Part shown: piece by piece, positions 22,609-29,280 of the stretch
Layout: every line of letters begins with the position of its first letter
Numbering within the stretch: the first letter of the stretch is position 1
Origin: JBBQTQ01 sp038213135
Lineage (GTDB): Bacteria; Actinomycetota; Thermoleophilia; Gaiellales; Gaiellaceae
DNA: 29,280 nt
Assembly (NCBI GenBank): GCA_038213135.1
Contig: JBBQTQ010000030.1
Coordinates: 1-29,280 of the forward strand
Reading direction: 5' to 3'
Program-made: the position numbers and the translations under genes
Notes under the pieces: generated by a model
Told to the model about the DNA's origin: nothing
Seen by the model: the letters and a program-made list of their open reading frames with translations, nothing else
Database searches by the model: none

Positions 22609-23673
22609 ATGATCCTGTTGATACACGGAGCGCGCTCGTGGGGTGCGGTTGAAAGCTACACGCGTGCCCTTCTCGATGAATTAAGACGCCGGAGGATCAC
22701 TGCGATGCTGCTCCATCCCGACGTCGAGACGCTGGGCGGGTTCGTGGATGCCGCCGGCGATGGTGTTGACACGTCGCCGTTTCCCCCGCGGTTTCTCGAC
22801 AGCGGCGCCCCGACGCTCATCTACCAAATCCGGCGCCGGATCCGACAGCTGCAGCCGCGTATCGTGCACGTGGTCGACTTCTGGCCGGGCGCGATCATCG
22901 CCGCACGGCTCGCGGGCACCCGTCGCATCCTCGTCACTCACCACACGCCCGAGCTCCGCCGGAGCGATAGCCTGGTCGGAAGGGCGCTCTGGTGGCTTGC
23001 CTGGCGTGCCCGCCCTGAGGTCATCTACACATCGGAGACCGACATGCGGCGAGATGCGCGCTCCGCTATTCGCAGCCATGTCATCTACTACGGAATCGAT
23101 CTTCGGCGGTTTCAGACCGCGAAGCCCGTGCTGGCGAAGAGCGGACCGATCATCGGCTCCGTCGCCCGGCTCGAGGAACAGAAGGGACTGCAGCTCCTGA
23201 TCGAGGCGGCCCCGGGGATTCTGCAAGCTCACCCGACGGCTCGCTTTGTCCTCGTCGGTGACGGCACCCTGCGCGGCGAGCTGGAAAGGCAGGTACGCGA
23301 GGCGGAGCTCGACGATCACTTCCTCTTCACCGGTCAGCGTGACGACGTTCCCGAGCTCGTTGCATCGTTCGACGTGTTCGCACTGCCCTCGTTCTTCGAA
23401 GGTCTCTGCTACGCGGTCATCGAGGCGCAGGCGGCTGGCGTGCCCGTCGTCGCAACTCCCGTCGGCGGAATCCCCGAGAACGTGATCGAGGGGGAGACGG
23501 GGATTCTCGTTCCGCCGCGGGATGCGAGGGCGCTGAGCGACGCGGTCAAGCGGCTGCTCGACAACCCGGCGGAGGGCCGTCGCCTGGCTGAGGAAGGCCA
23601 GCGCCGGGTGCTCGAGCGGTATCCGCTCGAGCGGATGGTCGACCAGACGCTTCGGCTGTACGGCGAATCGTGA
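22609..23673 (+). CDS. Glycosyltransferase family 4
   Basis: 354 residues from the ATG at 22609, where conserved sequence starts (ILLIHGARSWGAVESYTRALLDEL, acceptor domain). The nucleotide-binding half has IIGSVARLEEQKGLQLLIEA, FVLVGDGTLRGELE and the classical E-x7-E motif in FFEGLCYAVIEAQAAGVPVVATPVGG. It is a textbook retaining GT4 enzyme acting in the cytoplasm on a lipid-linked acceptor. An upstream in-frame extension to 22510 overlaps the divergent FkbM gene and was rejected. It begins a five-gene plus-strand group and overlaps the next glycosyltransferase by 4 bp (GTGA). Donor sugar not predictable. Confidence 0.9.
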   Translation: MILLIHGARSWGAVESYTRALLDELRRRRITAMLLHPDVETLGGFVDAAGDGVDTSPFPPRFLDSGAPTLIYQIRRRIRQLQPRIVHVVDFWPGAIIAARLAGTRRILVTHHTPELRRSDSLVGRALWWLAWRARPEVIYTSETDMRRDARSAIRSHVIYYGIDLRRFQTAKPVLAKSGPIIGSVARLEEQKGLQLLIEAAPGILQAHPTARFVLVGDGTLRGELERQVREAELDDHFLFTGQRDDVPELVASFDVFALPSFFEGLCYAVIEAQAAGVPVVATPVGGIPENVIEGETGILVPPRDARALSDAVKRLLDNPAEGRRLAEEGQRRVLERYPLERMVDQTLRLYGES

Positions 23674-24674
23674 AGGTCGTCGTGCTCACGACGTCCTACC
23701 CGCGCTGGGAGGGCGATGCGGCCGGCAGGTTCGTCGCCGATACGGTCGAGCACGTCCGTCAACGCGGTCTCGACGTCGAGGTCGTCTCGCCGGCCTCGTT
23801 CCGTCACTACGGGATTGCGTACGGGTCGGGAGTCGTCGGCAACTTGAAGGCGCAGCCGGCGAAGCTCCTCCTCTTGCCGGCCTTCCTGACAGCGTTCGCC
23901 GCTGCCGCTCGGCGAGCGGCGCGCACGGCCACCCTCGTCCATGCACATTGGCTTCCTGCCGGCGCAGTGGCGCTTGCAACCGGGAAGCCTTTCGTGGTTC
24001 AGCTCTGGGGAACGGACGTCGAGCTCGCCCGGCGCGTGCCCGCCCTCGCCCGCTCGATCCTCCGCCGCGCAAGGCTGACGATTTGCGCCTCGCGGGCGCT
24101 GGCGACCGACGCTCGCCGGCTCGGGGCGGGGGACGTGCGTGTGATCCCATCGGGGGTGGATCTCCCCGACGAGGTGCGGGAGCCGGAAGAACCGCCGCAG
24201 ATTCTGTTCGCCGGGCGGCTGTCGCCCGAGAAGGGCATCCTCGAGCTGCTCGAGGCGGCCCGTGGGCACGCTCTCGTCGTTGCTGGCGACGGGCCGTTGC
24301 GCGAGCGCGTTCCCGATGCGCTCGGGATGGTCGACCATGCCCGGCTGCTCGGCCTGTACGAACGGGCGGCGATTGTCGCGTGCCCGTCGCGTCGCGAGGG
24401 GTTCGGCATGGCCTGTGCGGAGGCGATGGCGTACGGCCGGCCCGTGGTCGCCTCAGCGGTCGGGGGGCTGCTCGATCTCGTCGTCGACGGCGAGACAGGC
24501 CTGCTCGTGCCACCCGGGGACGTGGCTGCCCTGCGGGCCGCCCTCGAGCGCCTCCTCGCCGACCGCGAGCTCCGGCGTCGGCTGGGAAGCGCCGGCCGCG
24601 AACGCGCCCGCCGACTGCTCTCGTGGCAGGCCGCGACGGACGCGACCATCGCCGCCTACGAGGCTGCGGTGTGA
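23670..24674 (+). CDS. Glycosyltransferase family 4
   Basis: 334 residues. It starts KVVVLTTSYPRWEGDAAGRFVADTVEHVRQRG, with HAHWLPAGAVAL and QLWGTDVELAR in the acceptor domain, ILFAGRLSPEKGILELLEAA opening the donor domain, and REGFGMACAEAMAYGRPVVASAVGG as the E-x7-E donor pocket. Its short spacer between domains makes it slightly compact for GT4. The GTG at 23670 overlaps the preceding stop and its own stop overlaps the next start (GTGA at both ends), so the three genes are probably translationally coupled. It is only moderately similar to the previous GT4, so they probably add different sugars. Confidence 0.9.
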   Translation: MKVVVLTTSYPRWEGDAAGRFVADTVEHVRQRGLDVEVVSPASFRHYGIAYGSGVVGNLKAQPAKLLLLPAFLTAFAAAARRAARTATLVHAHWLPAGAVALATGKPFVVQLWGTDVELARRVPALARSILRRARLTICASRALATDARRLGAGDVRVIPSGVDLPDEVREPEEPPQILFAGRLSPEKGILELLEAARGHALVVAGDGPLRERVPDALGMVDHARLLGLYERAAIVACPSRREGFGMACAEAMAYGRPVVASAVGGLLDLVVDGETGLLVPPGDVAALRAALERLLADRELRRRLGSAGRERARRLLSWQAATDATIAAYEAAV

Positions 24675-25537
24675 ACCCGCTCAGCGACTATGACCGGGCG
24701 CCGATCCGCGGGCCGCTCGCCCGGGCGCTCGTCCACCTGCTGCGCCGTGTCGAGTTTCGCGGCAAGTTCCAGCTCCGGCGCTTCGTCTCGGTGCCTCACA
24801 CCGGGCAGACGGTCGTGCGCGCGCCGGGCGGAGCTCGTCTCCGGCTCGACATGCAGGAGCAACTCGAGCGCGATTACTACTTCGGCCTGCTCGATCAGTT
24901 CGAGCTCGGCATCTCGCACCGCCTGCTCCGCGCCGGGGGCGACGCGATCGACGTCGGCGCCCACATCGGCCTCTGGGCGATCACCGCGGCGCAGGCGCTG
25001 CGCGGCCAGGGCCGCGTGCTCGCGCTTGAGCCGTATCCGCTCTCTTACGCCCGCCTTCTCGAGAACGTCCGGCTGAACGGCTGCGAGAACGTCATCGCGC
25101 TGCAGGCGGCGGCGTCGGAGAAGCCGGGGCGAGCCGAGCTCTCGGTGCTCGACGAGGAGGGTGTGGTCTGGTCAACGCTACGTCCCGATCCTCCGGTGCC
25201 CGCGATCAGGGGAATCGAAGTCGAGACGACGACGGTCGACGAGCAGGTGGCGAGGCTCGGGCTGCGGCCGACCTTCGTGAAGATGGACGTGGAGGCATGG
25301 GAGCCGGCCGTGATTCGCGGCATGCCGAAGACGCTCGACCTGCGACCGGTCGTCTTCTCCGAGGTGTGGCCGAGCACCTACGAGGAGATCGGGGGCGAGT
25401 TCGAGCGGCGCGAGTACGTCGTTCTGCGGCTCGTGCACAACCGCCTCGAGCCGGGCCTTCCCTCCGGCTATTGGAACGCGTTCTTCATTCCGAAGGAGCG
25501 GCGCGGCGAGATCCCCGAGCGGTTTCTGCGCCGCTAG
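24671..25537 (+). CDS. FkbM-family methyltransferase 3 (paralogue of 13167)
   Basis: 288 residues from the GTG at 24671, inside the previous stop (GTGA). The SAM-binding motif AIDVGAHIGLWAITAAQAL spans about 92-110, followed by LALEPYP, ENVRLNGCENV and FVKMDVEAWEP. The N-terminal segment LSDYDRAPIRG and VEFRGKFQLRRFV matches the FkbM gene at 13167 closely, as does the tail ERRGEIPERF, so the two come from a duplication or from shared acquisition. Unlike the copy at 13167, its codon use is strongly GC-ending and fits the locus. It presumably methylates a different hydroxyl. The TAG stop is followed by a TAGAGT box next to the downstream start. Confidence 0.9.
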   Translation: MNPLSDYDRAPIRGPLARALVHLLRRVEFRGKFQLRRFVSVPHTGQTVVRAPGGARLRLDMQEQLERDYYFGLLDQFELGISHRLLRAGGDAIDVGAHIGLWAITAAQALRGQGRVLALEPYPLSYARLLENVRLNGCENVIALQAAASEKPGRAELSVLDEEGVVWSTLRPDPPVPAIRGIEVETTTVDEQVARLGLRPTFVKMDVEAWEPAVIRGMPKTLDLRPVVFSEVWPSTYEEIGGEFERREYVVLRLVHNRLEPGLPSGYWNAFFIPKERRGEIPERFLRR

Positions 25538-25540
25538 AGT
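25535..25540 (+). promoter_or_regulatory. Possible -10 box built on a stop codon
   Basis: The TAG stop of the FkbM gene is the first half of TAGAGT (25535-25540), a TAnnnT-type -10 box. The next gene's ATG is 7 nt further on, the right spacing for a leaderless transcript. No clear -35 was seen. Similar spacing occurs at 7848, 19047 and (minus strand) 5821. Confidence 0.3.
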
Positions 25541-25547
25541 CGCGGCG

Positions 25548-26345
25548 ATGGCACGCGTCATTCGGGGCACCTTGTTCTCCGGCATTGGTCGCGTCCGAAC
25601 AAGGATCGCCGAATCGGTTGCGTTTCGCCGCCGCCGCCGCTCTGCGCTCCCCCGGGAGGAAGCCGTGTTCGCATGGGAAGATCCCGTCCTTGCGTGGCAG
25701 CGGCTCGCGACCGCGGGGATGCTGCACGAGGGCGACTTCGCGCTGTTTGATCGCGCGATCAGCGACCTTCCAACTTCGGATCCTGTCGTCGAGATCGGTG
25801 CCTGGGCAGGGCTGTCAACAAATGCCATTCTCCGCCTTCTCGAGCGGCACGAGCGCTCGAATGCTCTGATCTCTGTGGATCCGTGGGATTTCGAGCGCGG
25901 TAGCGAGGAGGCAGAAGCGATCTCAGGCAACGGGATCGGGATCGACGAGTTGCGAGCGCATGTGCGGCGGCAGTTCGAGCAGAACACCCGCTTCTGGTCG
26001 GGGAGCCGTCTTCCGCACGCGATCGAGGCTTACTCAGATGAGTTCTTCACAGCCTGGGAACGAGGGGACGAAAGTAGAGACATCTTTGGGCGGCAAGTGC
26101 GGCTCGGCGGTCCGATCAGCTTCGCTTTCCTGGACGGCGACCATCGTCCTGAGCAAGCCTGTCGCGACTTCGCAAACCTCGACCGTTGGCTCGTCGTTGG
26201 AGGCTACGTCCTCCTCGACGACTCCGACCGGTTCGGCGCGTGGCGCCATCTGTGGGAGATGGGCAACGCGGCAGTACGCTCGGGACGCTTCCAGTTGGTC
26301 GGCGAGAGTCCAGACCTTTTGCTCCGGAAGACTCGGGCGCCATGA
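25548..26345 (+). CDS. Class I SAM-dependent methyltransferase (Methyltransf_24-like)
   Basis: 265 residues. After a basic N-terminus of about 35 residues, the Rossmann fold shows VVEIGAWAGLSTNAILRLL (motif I), ISVDPWDF (motif II acid), and SFAFLDGDHRPEQACRDFANLDRWLVVGGYVLLDD, the metal-binding D-x-D/H block typical of the catechol-O-methyltransferase-like and sugar 3-O-methyltransferase group. It may therefore be a metal-dependent sugar O-methyltransferase. The ATG at 25548 has no Shine-Dalgarno sequence but a -10-like box 7 nt upstream. It overlaps the next gene by 4 bp (ATGA). Codon use is less GC-ending than in adjacent genes. Substrate unknown. Confidence 0.8.
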   Translation: MARVIRGTLFSGIGRVRTRIAESVAFRRRRRSALPREEAVFAWEDPVLAWQRLATAGMLHEGDFALFDRAISDLPTSDPVVEIGAWAGLSTNAILRLLERHERSNALISVDPWDFERGSEEAEAISGNGIGIDELRAHVRRQFEQNTRFWSGSRLPHAIEAYSDEFFTAWERGDESRDIFGRQVRLGGPISFAFLDGDHRPEQACRDFANLDRWLVVGGYVLLDDSDRFGAWRHLWEMGNAAVRSGRFQLVGESPDLLLRKTRAP

Positions 26346-27103
26346 CGCGCGGCCCGGTCGAGCAGCCGGCCGACTGGGACATGCACTGGCGCGCCACGAA
26401 GATGGACCCGGGCGTGCTGGCGGCCGAGGCACGCACGCCTCGCTGGCAGGCTCAGGAACGTCTGGTGCGCGAGCACTTTCGGTCCTTCGAGGGCCTGGAG
26501 GTGATCGAGATCGGCTCAGGCCGCGGGCTGAACGGGCTCCTCTACGGCACGCGAGGTGCGCGTGCGACGCTCGTCGACGAGTCAGAGCTGCCGCTCGAGC
26601 AGGCGAAGGAGATCTGGGGTGCGCACGGCGTCGAGCCTGCGGTCGTCAAAGGCGACGTCTTCTCGCTGCCGCCGCAGTTGCACGGACGCTTCGACATCGC
26701 GATGTCGTTCGGGCTCTGCGAGCACTTCCTGGGTGAGCGGCGGCGCGAGATCATCCGCGCCCACCTCGATCTCCTCAAGCCGGGCGGAATCGCGATGATC
26801 GGCGTGCCGAACGCCAATGCGCCGGTGTACCGCGCCTGGAAGGCCGTTCTCACGCGCCGCGGGACCTGGCCCTTCGGGACCGAGGTGCCGTTCACCGCAG
26901 CCGAACTCTCGCGGCTCGCACGCGAGTGCGGGGGCCGGCCGTTACCGGCTGCCTACGGCTCGTTCGTTGGCTCGATCGTCAACCATGGGGTGAACCAGGT
27001 GCTCTCGAAACTCGGCCGGACCGCGCTGCCGGTACCGCAGGTGCGGGTGCCGGGGCTCGATCGACTCGCCTACGAGCTGCTCGTGCCGATCGTGCGGCCC
27101 TGA
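26342..27103 (+). CDS. Class I SAM-dependent methyltransferase
   Basis: 253 residues from the ATG at 26342, inside the previous stop. Motif I is VIEIGSGRGLNGLLYG (about 53-68), the acidic motif II is TLVDES, and FDIAMSFGLCEHF and LLKPGGIAMIGVPN are motifs III and IV. This is a general small-molecule or sugar methyltransferase fold. The longer frame back to 26186 is an arginine-rich shadow of the preceding gene and was rejected. It is the last gene of the plus-strand group, and its TGA abuts the stop of the convergent asparagine synthetase-like gene with no spacer. Target not predictable. Confidence 0.82.
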   Translation: MTRGPVEQPADWDMHWRATKMDPGVLAAEARTPRWQAQERLVREHFRSFEGLEVIEIGSGRGLNGLLYGTRGARATLVDESELPLEQAKEIWGAHGVEPAVVKGDVFSLPPQLHGRFDIAMSFGLCEHFLGERRREIIRAHLDLLKPGGIAMIGVPNANAPVYRAWKAVLTRRGTWPFGTEVPFTAAELSRLARECGGRPLPAAYGSFVGSIVNHGVNQVLSKLGRTALPVPQVRVPGLDRLAYELLVPIVRP

Positions 27104-28960
27104 TCAGTCGATGAAGCGGCGGGCCCAGAGCTCGAGGTTGAGCACCCGCCAGAGCTCCATGCCGGCGTCGAGCTCTCCGCGGCGGTGGCGCTCGAGCCGG
27201 TCGCGGGTGGCCCCGGGGTCCGCGAGGCCTCGCTCAGCGAACCTCGGCGAGGAGAAGACATCGGCGGCGAGGTCGCCGAGCGCGCCCCGGAACCAGCGCC
27301 GCTCCGGGGTCACGAAGCCGAGCTTGTCGCGGCGGTCGCGGACCGAGGGAGGAAGAAGGTCAGCGAGCCCGCGCCGGAGCAGATCCTTCGTCCGGCCGTT
27401 GCGAATCAGCTCGTCCCCCGGCAGCGAGAAGAGAAACTCCACCAGCCGGTAGTCGAGGAACGGCACGCGTGCCTCGAGCGAGTGCGCCATCGAGTTGCGG
27501 TCCTCGTAGCGGAGCAGCTCCGGCAGGCCGCGCTGAGTCAAGACGAGCTGCTGGTGGCGGCGAAGCCGGTCGCGGAACGGCGAGCCGTCCTGCACATCGG
27601 GCGGCCGCGTCCCGCGCAGCTCCGGGTGGACGAGCGTCCCCGCACCCCGTGAACGTGAGCGGACAAGCCGTGTCAGCGCCTCCGGCGCGAACGGTCGCGC
27701 CAGCGAGGTCAGCAAGGCGGCCGAGCTGTGGAGGTCGCCGAAGGCGCGGAGCTCCCTCGCGAGCCGACCGAGCTGCCCGCGCGCGAGCATGTCCGCGAGC
27801 CGGAAGCCGACGAAGGCACGGTAGCCGCCGAGCACCTCGTCGCCGCCCTGGCCGTCGAGCACGACCTTCAGCCCCGCCCGCGCGGCCTCGCGCATCACGT
27901 ACCACTGCGCGGCCATGCTCGTGGAGCCGAACGGCTCGTCCTGCGACTCGACGATGCCAGGCAGGTCGGCCACGAGCTCGTCGGCGTCGAAGGAGATCCA
28001 GTGCGGTTCGACCCGCGTCTGCGCCACGACGGCTTCGGCGTACGGCCGCTCGTCGAAACCGGGCTCCTCGAAGTACGCGGTGAACGTGCGCTGGCGCGGG
28101 CCGACGGCAGCGGCGGTCTCCGCCTCCGTCCGGAGCAGCCGGTCGACCGTGACCACGATCGTGGAGGAGTCGAGGCCTCCGGAGAGGCACGTCCCGACGG
28201 CGACGTCGCTGCGCAGGTGGAGCCGGATCGCGTCGAGGAAGAGCTCGCGGAATGCATCCGCGGCGTCCCCGGAGGGAGCCTCGCGTGGCTCGAGCGCCCA
28301 GTAGCGCTCGATGCGGAGACCGCCCGAGCCGAAGGTCAGCGAGTGCGCGGGCGGCAGCTTCTCGATCCCCTTGAAGAAGGTCTCGCGCGTGTGGTCGAGG
28401 TAGGCCTGGTCGAGGTAGTCGAGGACGACGCGGCGGTTCGGCTCGCGCGGGCACTCCGGGTCGGCGAGGAGCGCCTTCGGCTCGCTCGCGAAGGCGAGCC
28501 GGCCGTCGGCAATCCGGTAGTAGAACGGCTTGATTCCGAAGCGGTCACGGGAGGCGAAGAGGCGACGGCGCTCGGCGTCCCAGATCGCGAACGCCCACAT
28601 GCCGTTGAAGCGCTCGACGCAGCGCTCGCCCCACTCGCGGTAGGCGGCGAGGATCACCTCGGTGTCCGTTGCGCTGCGGAAGCGATGTCCCTTGCCTTCG
28701 AGCTCCCCGCGCAGCTCGCGGTAGTTGTAGATCTCGCCGTTGTGGACGAGCTGGAAGCGGCCGTCCTCGCTCGCGAACGGCTGGTCGCCCGCCGGGGTCG
28801 GATCGATGATCGCGAGGCGACGGAAGCCGAGCGCGACGCCCTCCTCGGCGAAAGACCCCTTTCCGTCAGGCCCGCGGTGGTCGAGTCGCGAGGCCATCGC
28901 CTCAACCGCCTCGAGCTCCGACGGCCGCCCGAGCGCCACGATGCCGCAGATCCCGCACAC
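27104..28960 (-). CDS. Glutamine-dependent asparagine synthetase-like amidotransferase (AsnB family)
   Basis: 618 residues, normal AsnB length. The start is the GTG at 28960, chosen because the catalytic Cys must be residue 2 after removal of Met (CGICGIVAL). The glutaminase domain (about 1-220) has DHRGPDG, RLAIID, HNGEIYNYRELR and RDRFGIKPFYY. The synthetase domain carries the PP-loop SGGLDSS at 260-266 and DGQGGDEVLGGY. Family members amidate aspartate; relatives in O-antigen loci amidate uronic acids in sugars, which would fit this locus. A general asparagine synthetase cannot be excluded. It is convergent with the preceding methyltransferase (stops abut at 27103/27104). Upstream CATGAT lies 6 nt before the GTG, a possible -10 box. 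Confidence 0.93.
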   Translation of the reverse strand: MCGICGIVALGRPSELEAVEAMASRLDHRGPDGKGSFAEEGVALGFRRLAIIDPTPAGDQPFASEDGRFQLVHNGEIYNYRELRGELEGKGHRFRSATDTEVILAAYREWGERCVERFNGMWAFAIWDAERRRLFASRDRFGIKPFYYRIADGRLAFASEPKALLADPECPREPNRRVVLDYLDQAYLDHTRETFFKGIEKLPPAHSLTFGSGGLRIERYWALEPREAPSGDAADAFRELFLDAIRLHLRSDVAVGTCLSGGLDSSTIVVTVDRLLRTEAETAAAVGPRQRTFTAYFEEPGFDERPYAEAVVAQTRVEPHWISFDADELVADLPGIVESQDEPFGSTSMAAQWYVMREAARAGLKVVLDGQGGDEVLGGYRAFVGFRLADMLARGQLGRLARELRAFGDLHSSAALLTSLARPFAPEALTRLVRSRSRGAGTLVHPELRGTRPPDVQDGSPFRDRLRRHQQLVLTQRGLPELLRYEDRNSMAHSLEARVPFLDYRLVEFLFSLPGDELIRNGRTKDLLRRGLADLLPPSVRDRRDKLGFVTPERRWFRGALGDLAADVFSSPRFAERGLADPGATRDRLERHRRGELDAGMELWRVLNLELWARRFID

Positions 28961-29038
28961 GCGGACATCATGCCGCCGGCCGGCACGGAACCGGTGTAGG
29001 GAACCTACGGCGGCCGCTGCGCTGAGCGGGGAGTAAGA

Positions 29039-29067
29039 GGAGAGGCCCCGTCGGAGCGGGCCTCTCC
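29039..29067 (-). terminator. Hairpin, possible terminator of a minus-strand gene remnant
   Basis: GGAGAGGCCC at 29039-29048 pairs perfectly with 29058-29067 over a 9-nt loop. On the minus strand the stem is followed by TCTTACT, a weak U-rich stretch, and it starts 18 bp after the TAG at 29086-29088. It therefore suits termination of a gene coming from the right. Confidence 0.45.
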
Positions 29068-29085
29068 GTGCGTCCGCTGTGGCTT

Positions 29086-29178
29086 CTAGCAGCCTGAGAA
29101 CACGAGCAGGGTGCGGCCGCTCGTGATCGTGAACGTGCGCGCAAGCGAACCCCTTCCCGTCGCTCGCATTGCCGCCAG
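29086..29178 (-). pseudogene. Possible C-terminal remnant of a gene truncated at an IS end
   Basis: Reading leftward, 30 codons end with SLARTFTITSGRTLLVFSGC and a TAG stop, a protein-like tail with hydrophobic strands and a final Cys. Just upstream the frame hits TGA at 29179-29181, exactly where the IS256-like terminal sequence begins, and a terminator-like hairpin follows the stop. This fits a gene cut off by IS insertion, with its own tail and terminator left behind. The family is not recognised, and such a short open stretch could also be chance. Confidence 0.3.
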
Positions 29179-29203
29179 TCAAGTCGTCTGAAGTGGTGTA
29201 ACG
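29179..29203. mobile_element. Possible terminal inverted repeat of an IS256 (mutator)-type element
   Basis: The stretch AAGTCGTCTGAAGTGGTGTA (29181-29200) resembles the ends of IS256-family elements, which carry AAGTC followed by a GTGTAA block about 13-17 nt on. The element, if real, extends rightward out of the window, and no transposase sequence is visible. This is recalled similarity only; the second end and target duplication cannot be seen. Confidence 0.3.
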
Positions 29204-29280
29204 CCTCGCTCGTCGGAGGGCGGCTCAGGCTGGTTGGAGTGCGCGTACCTCCTCTCGGGCTGGTTCGCGCTCGGTCTCGT

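Larger units (their letters stand above)
28961..29280. other. Right-edge region without an intact gene
   Basis: These 320 bp upstream of the AsnB-like gene contain, from left to right, a possible promoter for that gene, a hairpin at 29039-29067, a short open tail on the minus strand ending at 29086, and an IS-like terminal sequence near 29180. The long open frame extending the AsnB-like gene to 29182 is spurious. No tRNA or other RNA gene was seen. Confidence 0.5.

Noticed and set aside
27728..28999. 423-codon plus-strand open frame opposite the AsnB-like gene
   Set aside because: Composition-driven shadow of a well-supported gene.
28961..29182. N-terminal extension of the AsnB-like protein
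   Set aside because: The glutaminase Cys must be exposed at the N-terminus after Met removal; the GTG directly before CGICG is the only sensible start.
29206..29280. Possible tRNA at the right edge
   Set aside because: There is no acceptor-stem pairing or TTCRANY-type T-loop; the GGTTCGC stretch does not fit a tRNA.
1..29280. CRISPR arrays or tandem repeats
   Set aside because: No regularly spaced direct repeats were seen; only isolated inverted repeats.

Overview
The window is very GC-rich, gene-dense DNA with many GTG starts and repeated 4-base stop/start overlaps. That fits a high-GC actinobacterium. The codon style and gene content would suit a Thermoleophilia-type lineage, but no rRNA or other phylogenetic marker is present, so the lineage is an inference. 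Almost the whole window is one large cell-surface polysaccharide (exopolysaccharide or O-antigen-like) biosynthesis locus. Debris of insertion sequences lies at both edges: the C-terminal end of an IS982-like transposase at 2-124, and a possible IS256-like terminal repeat near 29180 that seems to cut off an older gene.

Layout: (1) 137-5806, minus strand: a Wzx-type flippase and a family-4-like glycosyltransferase, preceded by a tight three-gene operon of ATP-grasp ligase, small WbmS/NodB-type deacetylase and second ATP-grasp ligase. (2) 5836-7847, plus strand, divergent from that operon across only 29 bp: an SDR sugar-nucleotide epimerase/dehydratase and a DegT-type sugar aminotransferase. 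(3) 7862-9838: a TetR repressor and a DHA2-type MFS exporter with matching operator-like sites at both promoters. This looks like an unrelated drug-efflux cassette inside the locus. (4) 10057-21650, plus strand: a tightly packed run of ten genes (polyprenyl-phosphate-type GT2, RmlB-like SDR, third ATP-grasp, FkbM methyltransferase, second DegT, YbhN/UPF0104 membrane protein, WbbL-like GT2, GT-C-like membrane protein, GT4, Wzy/ligase-like polymerase). (5) 21630-22535, minus strand: another FkbM methyltransferase, convergent with and overlapping the polymerase gene. (6) 22609-27103, plus strand: two GT4 enzymes, a third FkbM methyltransferase and two class I methyltransferases. (7) 27104-28960, minus strand: a glutamine-dependent asparagine synthetase-like amidotransferase.

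How the genes may work together: the SDR and DegT enzymes would make nucleotide-activated amino sugars. The glycosyltransferases would assemble repeat units on a lipid carrier, Wzx would flip them and the Wzy-like protein would polymerise or ligate them. The FkbM and other methyltransferases would cap or O-methylate sugars. The striking feature is the repeated grouping of SDR, DegT and PurK-like ATP-grasp genes (three ATP-grasp genes in all), together with a WbmS-like deacetylase and an AsnB-like amidotransferase. This suggests that sugars in this polymer carry amide-linked acyl or aminoacyl groups made by ATP-grasp ligases, a chemistry that cannot be confirmed from sequence alone. No priming glycosyltransferase, Wzz/Wzc chain-length regulator, rRNA, tRNA or CRISPR array was seen.
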